From Gammaproteobacteria bacterium (lineage in GTDB: Bacteria; Pseudomonadota; Gammaproteobacteria; SZUA-229), in NCBI GenBank assembly GCA_016764035.1, contig JAESSQ010000086.1, positions 1 to 5,140 of the forward strand: a DNA stretch of 5,140 nt. The letters run 5' to 3'. This document shows, one piece after another, positions 1 to 5,140 of this stretch. Within the stretch, counting starts at the first letter, position 1; every line of letters starts with the position of its first letter. The position numbers and the translations under genes are program-made. The notes under the pieces were generated by a model. The model had not been told where the DNA came from and ran no database searches. It saw only the letters and a list, made by a program, of their open reading frames with translations.

Positions 1-946
1 ATTCGATGTCCATTGGCTGAGCATAATGTTTTTCGATCGTAACCGCCATTCGTGCAAGCTCAGTTACTTCTTCATCACTAAGGCAATATATTTGTTGGGC
101 ATTAGCATCGTTAGGCACGATGTTAACTAATGCATCACTATCATCGTCTGCATAGATCATTTTTTCTGCTTTACTGCCAAGTGTGCGTCGTATTACTGCG
201 GGTCGATTAGCATCAAGTGTGGTTTTATGTACATAAAATTCATCAGGATTAACTGCACCCTGCACCACCATTTCACCTAATCCATAACTGCCCGTTATAA
301 ACACAACATCGCGAAAACCACTTTCGGTGTCCAGGGTAAACATCACACCACTGGTCGCTATATCTGAACGAATCATTTTTTGAATGCCCGCTGAAAGCGC
401 AACATTTTCGTGATCAAAACCCTGATGTACGCGATACGCAATAGCGCGATCATTGAACAGTGAAGCGAACACTTCACGAATTTTTAATTTTATATTTTGT
501 AGCCCACTAACATTAAGATAGGTCTCTTGCTGTCCGGCAAATGAAGCATCGGGCAGATCCTCCGCCGTCGCAGATGAACGAACCGCCCAGGTAACATCAG
601 TACCGTATTCTTCTTCTAATGCAAGGTAAGCATTATCGATGGCTGTTTCCATGGCTACTGGGTAGGGCACTTGCATAATCCAGCCGCGAATATCAGCACC
701 GGTTTTTTGCAATACAAGCACATCATTAACATCAAGATTTTGTAAACGCTGCGCTATTTTCGCTGCAAGATTATCGGCTGCCAGAAATTCACGATAAGCA
801 TCTGCCGTGGTAGCAAATCCGCCGGGAACCGACACGCCTGAATCGCCAAGATTCTGTAACATCTCACCTAAGGAAGCATTTTTACCACCCACGCTTGCAA
901 CATCATTAATACCAAGTTTATCTAGCGGAATAGTATAAATAGTCAT
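1..946 (-). CDS. ppsA: Phosphoenolpyruvate synthase, N-terminal 315 codons (3' end beyond the left edge)
   Basis: PEP synthase (pyruvate, water dikinase, EC 2.7.9.2) is a cytoplasmic gluconeogenic enzyme: pyruvate + ATP + H2O gives PEP + AMP + Pi. The visible part is the ATP-grasp nucleotide-binding domain. Seen motifs: GGKNASLGEM at residues 20-29, AVRSSATAEDLPDASFAGQQ at 121-140 (conserved Arg123), YGLGEMVVQGAVNPDEFYV at 221-239, and QPMDIE at 310-315, where the window ends inside the ATP-site motif usually written MDIEW. The family is about 790 residues, so some 60% is missing here, including the swivelling phosphohistidine domain and the C-terminal pyruvate/PEP barrel. The regulatory Thr and catalytic His targeted by PpsR also lie outside. 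The ATG at 946 is chosen because the family's N-terminus begins here, an in-frame TAG lies only 8 codons upstream, and GGAG sits 10 nt before it. It follows ppsR by 90 bp on the same strand. Confidence 0.97.
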   Translation of the reverse strand, partial: MTIYTIPLDKLGINDVASVGGKNASLGEMLQNLGDSGVSVPGGFATTADAYREFLAADNLAAKIAQRLQNLDVNDVLVLQKTGADIRGWIMQVPYPVAMETAIDNAYLALEEEYGTDVTWAVRSSATAEDLPDASFAGQQETYLNVSGLQNIKLKIREVFASLFNDRAIAYRVHQGFDHENVALSAGIQKMIRSDIATSGVMFTLDTESGFRDVVFITGSYGLGEMVVQGAVNPDEFYVHKTTLDANRPAVIRRTLGSKAEKMIYADDDSDALVNIVPNDANAQQIYCLSDEEVTELARMAVTIEKHYAQPMDIE

Positions 947-956
947 AACGTTGTCA

Positions 957-995
957 CTCCAGAGAACCTATAATTACCATAGACCTTTTCTAGAG
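957..995 (-). promoter_or_regulatory. Possible weak leader hairpin covering the ppsA ribosome binding site
   Basis: Read on the minus strand, three short complementary steps nest around a 7-nt loop: CUC (995-993) with GAG (959-957), AGAA (991-988) with UUCU (966-963), and CUAU (982-979) with AUAG (971-968). The GAG belongs to GGAG at 960-957, the only Shine-Dalgarno-like motif before the ppsA ATG. Folding would therefore mask the ribosome site. The steps are only 3-4 bp, separated by unpaired bases and mostly A-U, so stability is probably low and chance is a real alternative. The rest of the 90 bp gap (947-1036) shows an 8-bp palindrome AACGCGTT near 1030-1023, no U-tract terminator and no good sigma-70 promoter. 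I infer that ppsA can be read through from ppsR. Confidence 0.25.
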
Positions 996-1036
996 TTTGC
1001 ACTACTTTTTTAAACAATTAATAACGCGTTGGATGT

Positions 1037-1855
1037 CTAATGGTTACCAATCGACTTCATTACTGAGCTGGCAAGTTCTTCTATAGAGGTATCAGTTGAA
1101 TCAAAACAAGGAATACCTGCACGTTGAAACATGGCTTCAGCTATTTTGATTTCGGTTTTACAATAGTGCAGTGAAGCGTAATGACTATTTGGCCGGCGTT
1201 TTTCTCGAATATTACTCAACTGACCGGATTTTATTGTTAGGCCAATAAGTTTTTCCCTGTGTTTTAACAAAACAGCAGGCAATGTGTCAGCCTCAAGGTC
1301 TTCTTCTGTTAAAGGGTAGTTTGCCGTGTATATTGAATGGCTCATCGCTAATAACAAACTTGTTGGCGTTTTGCCACAGCGTGAAACACCGACCAAAATG
1401 ACTTCTGCTTCATCGTACTGATCTGGTCGTATACCATCATCATGAGCAAGTGAGTAATCGATAGCATCCAACCTTTTTTGATAACTTCCGTCACCGATAA
1501 CATCACGTGAAAGACCAAGCGTATGCGCCGATTTCTCGCCGAGTGTACATTCAAATGGTCCGATAAACGTAGAAAACAAACTGATAACACAGGCGTCAGC
1601 ACTTTCGATAATTTTCTGTAATGAGGGTTTAACCATGGTAGTAAAAACGATAGGTTGTGTTCCGCTCGTTTTAGATGCTGCTTCGATTACAATTGCAGAC
1701 TGCTTTGCCTGAAGTTCATTATCGACAAAGGTATGTTTGATACTTGTAAATTCAATACCAGGAAATTGCGACAAAAGACTACTGCCGTAAGACTCGGCAG
1801 TTAAACCTGTTCTATCAGATATAAAAAAGACAACTCTTTTTTGTTTTGCTGACAT
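1037..1855 (-). CDS. ppsR: PEP synthase regulatory protein (bifunctional kinase/pyrophosphorylase)
   Basis: A 272-residue member of the PSRP/DUF299 family, close to the length of E. coli PpsR (about 277). The family inactivates PEP synthase by ADP-dependent phosphorylation of a Thr near the catalytic His, and reactivates it by Pi-dependent removal that yields pyrophosphate (EC 2.7.11.33 and 2.7.4.28). Seen motifs: N-terminal SDRTGLTAE at 13-21, HDDG at 138-141, and the P-loop GVSRCGKTPTS at 156-166 with Lys162 and Thr163, preceded by strand EVILV. ANYPLTEEDL at 178-187 and the C-terminal RAGIPCFDSTDTSIEELA also fit the family. It lies just before ppsA, which supports PEP synthase rather than pyruvate phosphate dikinase as the partner. 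ATG 1855 is the earliest possible start, because an in-frame TGA lies two codons upstream. AGGTG at 1868-1864 is a good ribosome site 8 nt before it. The stop is TAG. Confidence 0.96.
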   Translation of the reverse strand: MSAKQKRVVFFISDRTGLTAESYGSSLLSQFPGIEFTSIKHTFVDNELQAKQSAIVIEAASKTSGTQPIVFTTMVKPSLQKIIESADACVISLFSTFIGPFECTLGEKSAHTLGLSRDVIGDGSYQKRLDAIDYSLAHDDGIRPDQYDEAEVILVGVSRCGKTPTSLLLAMSHSIYTANYPLTEEDLEADTLPAVLLKHREKLIGLTIKSGQLSNIREKRRPNSHYASLHYCKTEIKIAEAMFQRAGIPCFDSTDTSIEELASSVMKSIGNH

Positions 1856-1910
1856 TATTCATGCACCTAAACAGACGTATTTTAAATCTACCTTGCCATT
1901 ATCTACAAGT

Positions 1911-1967
1911 GAGAGAAATCTATTTCTAACAAACTATTCAATATTCTGATTATTTAAGATTTCTCCC
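1911..1967 (-). repeat. Inverted repeat in the ppsR leader (11-bp arms, 35-nt loop)
   Basis: On the minus strand, GGGAGAAATCT at 1967-1957 is complementary to AGATTTCTCTC at 1921-1911. Nine pairs are perfect (1965-1957 with 1921-1913), followed by one G-U wobble and a closing G-C pair. The loop is 35 nt and AT-rich. The wobble pairs only in a minus-strand transcript; in a plus-strand transcript it would be an A-C mismatch. No U-run follows the second arm, so it does not look like an intrinsic terminator. It lies between the promoter at 2037-2009 and the ppsR start at 1855, so it would be in the ppsR 5' leader. It could be an RNA hairpin, a protein operator with widely spaced half-sites, or chance. 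Confidence 0.5.
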
Positions 1968-2008
1968 TTTGGTCGAAATGACTACTATACATAGCTTATT
2001 AATCTATC

Positions 2009-2037
2009 TGTATAAATCATCACATCATACCAGTCAA
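2009..2037 (-). promoter_or_regulatory. Predicted sigma-70 promoter for ppsR(-ppsA)
   Basis: On the minus strand, a -35 box TTGACT (2037-2032, 5 of 6 to consensus) and a -10 box TATACA (2014-2009, 4 of 6) are separated by exactly 17 bp. The -35 starts 8 bp after the maeA stop codon. Initiation would be expected near 2002, giving a leader of about 147 nt before the ppsR ATG. A weaker second candidate lies closer to the gene: TTGTAG (1908-1903), 18 bp, TAAAAT (1884-1879). No clear Cra, CRP or FNR operator was recognised in the 189 bp gap. The prediction rests on hexamers and spacing only. Confidence 0.5.
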
Positions 2038-2044
2038 ACAATCT

Positions 2045-3790
2045 TTAAAACTCCGTTAACTCTTTTCCAGCAACAAACGGTAAAAACTCTGGTCGCCAGA
2101 AACGACTTTTAACATAAGCCTGAACATCTTTACCGGTCAGGTCAGTCCGCGAAGAAACACCATCCTCTATTGCATTACTTAATACGTTACTGGCAACCTT
2201 AATGCTGACATTTTGCAGATCTGCTATCGGTGGGTAGATTAGACCTTCGCCTACATAATGTTCTATTGTATATTCAGCAAGGGTATAAGCGGATTCAAGC
2301 ACCATTTCGTCCGTAATGTTTTTACAGTTACCCAATATGGTGGCAAACCCTAGCCCTGGGAAAATAAACGCATTATTACCCTGACCTATCACATAGCTTT
2401 TACCCTCATATTCGACATCAGAAAAGGGACTACCTGAAGCAACGATAGCACTACCCTGTGTCCATTTAATAATATCTTCAGGTAATGCCTCACAATTTGA
2501 GGTCGGATTAGACAGTGGGAAAATAATCGGGCGTTCGTTATGTTTAGCCATGGCTTCGATAATCGGCTGCGTAAACAAACTAACAATACCTGAAAGACCA
2601 AGCAATATCGTCGGTTTAGCATTACTCACAACATCCATCAAACCCGGAAGGTCTCCATCTATCGGCCAGTCCTGGTAGCTATCTTCAAACTGTGCAACTT
2701 GCAATTTGTAGCTATCTTTGTTGATGGTCTCGACCACCAGCCCTCTGCCATCGAGCACAAACATCTGGCGACGCGCCTGTTCGCGTGATAAGCCTTCTCT
2801 CACCATGCCATCTTGAATAGCCTTTGCAACACCGACACCACCTGCACCTGCACCGACAACTATCACGCGTTGCTCGGACAGCTTTTCGCCTTTAAGGTGA
2901 CAAGCTGCCAGTATGCCAGCCAACACAACCGCACCGGTTCCCTGTATGTCGTCATTGAAACAGGGTATTTTATTTCGGTAACGTTCAAGCACAGAAAATG
3001 CGACATCTTTAGCAAAATCTTCCCACTGAATAACGGCTAATGGCCAGCGAGCCTGAACGGTTTCGACAAAACGATCGAGCAGATTAAAATAGTCATCACC
3101 ACTTATACGCGGTAAATGCACACCCAAATAATTGGGATCATCCAGTAATTCTTTACGATTAGTACCCACATCAAGATTTACCGGCATAGTATGGTAAGGG
3201 CTAACGCCACCACCTGAAGTGTATAAAGCAAGTTTACCAATACAGATTGCGAGGCCACCATGGCCTTGGTCACCTATACCCAATATTGCTGAAGAATCAG
3301 TAACTACGATCATACGTACGTCATTCCATGGGTAATTGTCTACCGCCTGATCGATGCGATCTAAGATCAAAGGAGACAGGGTTAGTCCTCGTGGCGTACG
3401 GTATAAAGCGCTGTAATTTTGTACGGCTTTACCGACAGTCGGCGTATAGATAATCGGCATCATCTCCTCGAGATGATTCTCCAGTAATGCAAAATACGTC
3501 ACTTCAGAGCGTTCTTGCACTGCGCGTAGGAACTGATATTTTTCAATATCACTAGATTGACACTGATAACTACGATACAGACGTTCTATCTGATGTTCCA
3601 AATCAACTATGTGTGGTGGCAGTAGGCCTTCAAGGCCTAAATCAATACGCTCTTTTTCTGTAAACGCAGTACCTTTGTTTGTCGCAGAAAGTCGTAACAA
3701 CGACATACCACGTAAATATACCTCAAGATACTCTTTGCCATTATCATCAACTTTATAGTCAAAATATTTACTTAATTTTTTATTATGCAT
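2045..3790 (-). CDS. maeA: NAD-dependent malic enzyme (MaeA/SfcA type)
   Basis: Malic enzyme, cytoplasmic, oxidatively decarboxylates malate to pyruvate + CO2 + NADH (EC 1.1.1.38). At 581 residues it is the long single-domain form (E. coli MaeA is about 565), without the C-terminal phosphotransacetylase-like domain of MaeB. Seen: NKGTAFTEKER at 38-48; EEMMPIIYTPTVG at 108-120 with proton-donor Tyr115; GDQGHGG at 173-179; GKLALYTSGGGVSP at 185-198 with general base Lys186; metal ligands Glu257 and Asp258 in WEDF and Asp281 in FNDDIQGT; dinucleotide fold VVGAGAGGVGVA at 311-322, with Asp347 at the end of the next strand (VLDGRG); PLSNPTSNCEA at 425-435; GQGNNAFIFPGLGFA at 469-483. No key residue is missing. 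NAD preference is inferred from the family, not proven. ATG 3790 is the earliest start, because an in-frame TAA lies two codons upstream; its ribosome site is weak (GAG, 9 nt away). It follows oadB by 63 bp and is probably co-transcribed with it. Confidence 0.95.
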   Translation of the reverse strand: MHNKKLSKYFDYKVDDNGKEYLEVYLRGMSLLRLSATNKGTAFTEKERIDLGLEGLLPPHIVDLEHQIERLYRSYQCQSSDIEKYQFLRAVQERSEVTYFALLENHLEEMMPIIYTPTVGKAVQNYSALYRTPRGLTLSPLILDRIDQAVDNYPWNDVRMIVVTDSSAILGIGDQGHGGLAICIGKLALYTSGGGVSPYHTMPVNLDVGTNRKELLDDPNYLGVHLPRISGDDYFNLLDRFVETVQARWPLAVIQWEDFAKDVAFSVLERYRNKIPCFNDDIQGTGAVVLAGILAACHLKGEKLSEQRVIVVGAGAGGVGVAKAIQDGMVREGLSREQARRQMFVLDGRGLVVETINKDSYKLQVAQFEDSYQDWPIDGDLPGLMDVVSNAKPTILLGLSGIVSLFTQPIIEAMAKHNERPIIFPLSNPTSNCEALPEDIIKWTQGSAIVASGSPFSDVEYEGKSYVIGQGNNAFIFPGLGFATILGNCKNITDEMVLESAYTLAEYTIEHYVGEGLIYPPIADLQNVSIKVASNVLSNAIEDGVSSRTDLTGKDVQAYVKSRFWRPEFLPFVAGKELTEF

Positions 3791-3853
3791 GCATTAAATC
3801 TCGTCACTTACCTTCTTCAGGCATGATACAAATACGTTTAAATCAGAATTTTA

Positions 3854-4990
3854 TCAGCCACCGACAATGGCTAATAAGACACCGGCGGCTACCGCTGAAC
3901 CAATAACACCTGCCACGTTTGGACCCATCGCATGCATTAACAAAAAGTTTTGTGGATTGGATTCAAGACCGACACGGTTGGCCACACGTGCAGCCATCGG
4001 TACCGCAGAAACACCCGCTGCACCAATTAAAGGGTTTACCTGGCCACCGGTTACCCGGTACATCACTTTACCCATTAACAGACCTGCCGCTGTACCAATA
4101 GAAAAAGCAAAGATACCTAATACTAAAATACCCAAGGTTTCAGCGGTTAAAAATTTATCGGCTGATAATTTTGAACCCACAGCAAGACCAAGAAAGATGG
4201 TGACGATATTTATTAGTTCATTTTGAGCGGTATGGCTCAATCGTTCGACGACGCCACTTTCACGTAATAGATTACCGAAGGCCAACATACCAATTAACGG
4301 TGTTGCCGAGGGTAATAAAATAATAGCGATGCCGAGTAGTAATAACGGAAACATTATTTTTTCTTTTTGACTAACTGTTCTCAGTTGCTTCATACAAGTG
4401 GCGCGTTCTTTCTCCGTGGTCAAAAAACGCATGATAGGCGGCTGAATCAACGGCACCAATGCCATATAAGAATACGCCGCTACCGCTATAGCACCGAGTA
4501 AATCGGGTGCTAAACGTGAAGCAAGAAAAATGGCCGTCGGACCATCTGCACCGCCGATAATAGCAATTGCAGCCGCATCCGCCATGGAGAATTCAACACC
4601 CGGTATTAAGTTCATCAGCACCGCACCAATCAGTGTCACAAAAATACCGAACTGAGCTGCAGCACCCAAAATAACCAAACTTGGCCGTGCCAGTAGCGGC
4701 CCGAAATCCGTCAGTGCGCCCACCCCCATAAATATAATAAGCGGAAACAAGCCAGTTTCTATGCCCATTTGATAGAGCATACCGAGTAAGCCGTCAGGAC
4801 CACCAATACCAGCAATAGGAATATTGGCTAATATGCCGCCAAATCCAATAGGAATTAATAACAGGGGCTCGTAGTTTTTCGTAATGGCGAGAAAAATCAA
4901 CACGCCACCAATAACTATCATTATCAGCTGGCCAAAAGTGAAATTGGCCAGGCCGGTAGATTCCCAGAGCTTTAATAAACCATCATCCAC
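3854..4990 (-). CDS. oadB: Sodium-pumping oxaloacetate decarboxylase, beta subunit (short form)
   Basis: This is the integral membrane beta subunit that decarboxylates carboxybiotin on the carrier domain and couples this to Na+ export; it works with OadA and the small OadG. The 378 residues are mostly hydrophobic, with roughly nine to eleven membrane or re-entrant segments, for example 21-38, 42-60, 104-128, 163-186, 213-233, 258-276, 286-310 and 356-376. Seen: GGADGPTAIF at 146-155, AAYSYMALVPLIQPPIM at 171-187, NPLIGAAGVSAVPMAAR at 319-335. From memory of Klebsiella OadB (about 433 residues), the functional Asp203, Tyr229, Asn373, Gly377, Ser382 and Arg389 match Asp149, Tyr175, Asn319, Gly323, Ser328 and Arg335 at a constant offset of 54. 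The size difference is a missing insert near residue 60. The beta subunits of glutaconyl-CoA and methylmalonyl-CoA decarboxylases are homologous and of similar length; neighbours favour oxaloacetate. The start is GTG, since the next in-frame Met (24) falls inside the first membrane segment. The stop is TGA. Confidence 0.93.
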   Translation of the reverse strand: MDDGLLKLWESTGLANFTFGQLIMIVIGGVLIFLAITKNYEPLLLIPIGFGGILANIPIAGIGGPDGLLGMLYQMGIETGLFPLIIFMGVGALTDFGPLLARPSLVILGAAAQFGIFVTLIGAVLMNLIPGVEFSMADAAAIAIIGGADGPTAIFLASRLAPDLLGAIAVAAYSYMALVPLIQPPIMRFLTTEKERATCMKQLRTVSQKEKIMFPLLLLGIAIILLPSATPLIGMLAFGNLLRESGVVERLSHTAQNELINIVTIFLGLAVGSKLSADKFLTAETLGILVLGIFAFSIGTAAGLLMGKVMYRVTGGQVNPLIGAAGVSAVPMAARVANRVGLESNPQNFLLMHAMGPNVAGVIGSAVAAGVLLAIVGG

Positions 4991-5001
4991 ATTACTGTCC
5001 T
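4990..5001 (-). promoter_or_regulatory. oadB ribosome binding site and coupled stop/start junction
   Basis: AGGA at 5001-4998 lies 7 nt before the GTG at 4990 and inside the last codons of the upstream gene. The junction reads TAATGTG: TAA (4994-4992) ends the biotin-carrier gene, one base follows, then GTG opens oadB. An ATG at 4992-4990 overlaps the stop but is in another frame and meets a stop after a few codons, so it cannot start oadB. This geometry supports translational coupling of the alpha and beta subunits. Confidence 0.7.
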
Positions 5002-5140
5002 ATCGTTATAAGTTCCTGATCGGCGACAACGCTATCCCCTTTTGCGATGAAAATATTTGTTACCTCGCCTGCACAGGTGCTACAAGTCTGCACTTCCATT
5101 TTCATCGCTTCGATACACATCAGTTCCTGATTAGCCTCGA
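4992..5140 (-). CDS. oadA: Biotin carboxyl carrier domain, C-terminal 48 residues; probably the oxaloacetate decarboxylase alpha subunit (5' part beyond the right edge)
   Basis: Only the end of the reading frame is in the window. It shows the biotinylation motif CIEAMKMEVQ, where the Lys of EAMKME (visible residue 13) carries biotin. The second half of the biotinyl barrel follows (GEVTNIFIAKGDSVVADQELITI) and then the stop, five residues after that barrel strand. In the oxaloacetate decarboxylase complex this domain shuttles CO2 from the carboxyltransferase in the N-terminal part of OadA to OadB in the membrane. A C-terminal biotinyl domain directly followed by oadB is the usual oadGAB order, so OadA is the best call. 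A separate small biotin carrier, or a pyruvate carboxylase B-type subunit, would look the same from this fragment. A Cys-Ser-Thr-Cys run six residues after the biotinyl Lys is unusual. oadG, if present, is expected further upstream, outside the window. Confidence 0.8.
   Translation of the reverse strand, partial: EANQELMCIEAMKMEVQTCSTCAGEVTNIFIAKGDSVVADQELITIGQ

Noticed and set aside
1348..1602. Open frame of 84 codons on the minus strand
   Set aside because: It is a frame shadow within ppsR, covering the region that encodes its P-loop.
2005..2030. CRP-like site (TGTGA half) overlapping the ppsR promoter
   Set aside because: Only one half-site matches; the second half TCACA is missing at the proper spacing.
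2389..2622. Open frame of 77 codons on the minus strand
   Set aside because: It lies wholly inside maeA in another frame; maeA has continuous family motifs on both sides, and the overlapping product resembles nothing.
2813..3040. Open frame of 75 codons on the plus strand inside maeA
   Set aside because: It is antisense to the conserved metal-binding and nucleotide-binding region of malic enzyme, with a low-complexity Cys/Thr-rich product and no ribosome site.
3804..3824. Six-codon frame (MPEEGK) between oadB and maeA, preceding the maeA start
   Set aside because: It is too short to distinguish from chance and has no ribosome site of its own or hairpin beside it.
3791..3853. Separate promoter or terminator between oadB and maeA
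   Set aside because: A -10-like TATCAT is present, but no -35 box lies at 16-18 bp, and I found no stem followed by a U-run; read-through from oadB is simpler.
3679..3906. Open frame of 75 codons on the plus strand across the oadB-maeA gap
   Set aside because: It overlaps the ends of two well-supported genes on the other strand and shows no family features.
3867..4226. Open frames on the plus strand (also 3919..4101) antisense to oadB
   Set aside because: They are products of the Gly/Ala-rich coding of the OadB membrane segments read in reverse. The Pro/Ala-rich translation has no recognisable motif.

Overview
The window is a compact stretch of central carbon metabolism from a bacterial chromosome. 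Every gene lies on the minus strand, so transcription runs from right to left: oadA (3' end only), oadB, maeA, ppsR, then ppsA (5' part only). The host is most likely a gammaproteobacterium. The reasons are a single-domain MaeA/SfcA-type malic enzyme, a PpsR regulator paired with PpsA, and an OadB that keeps every functional residue I can recall from the Klebsiella enzyme. Base composition leans mildly to AT. I cannot name a genus from the sequence alone.

Layout from right to left. Positions 5140-4992 hold the end of a biotin-carrier domain, most likely the C-terminus of the oxaloacetate decarboxylase alpha subunit. One base later, at 4990, oadB (Na+-pumping beta subunit) starts on a GTG. After 63 bp comes maeA (NAD-type malic enzyme). 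A 189 bp gap follows, carrying a good sigma-70-like promoter and an 11-bp-arm inverted repeat. Then come ppsR (bifunctional kinase/phosphorylase of PEP synthase), a 90 bp gap, and ppsA (PEP synthase), which runs off the left edge after 315 codons. No gap exceeds 300 bp, and I saw no tRNA, rRNA, mobile element, CRISPR array or convincing intrinsic terminator.

The five genes act at one metabolic node. Oxaloacetate decarboxylase turns oxaloacetate into pyruvate while exporting Na+. Malic enzyme turns malate into pyruvate with NADH. PEP synthase turns pyruvate into PEP, and PpsR switches PEP synthase off or on in response to ADP and phosphate. The cluster therefore reads as a C4-acid-to-PEP module with its own regulator. 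The individual families are all known. The points worth a second look are the gene arrangement, the ppsR leader and the short OadB form. I found no clearly undescribed system here.
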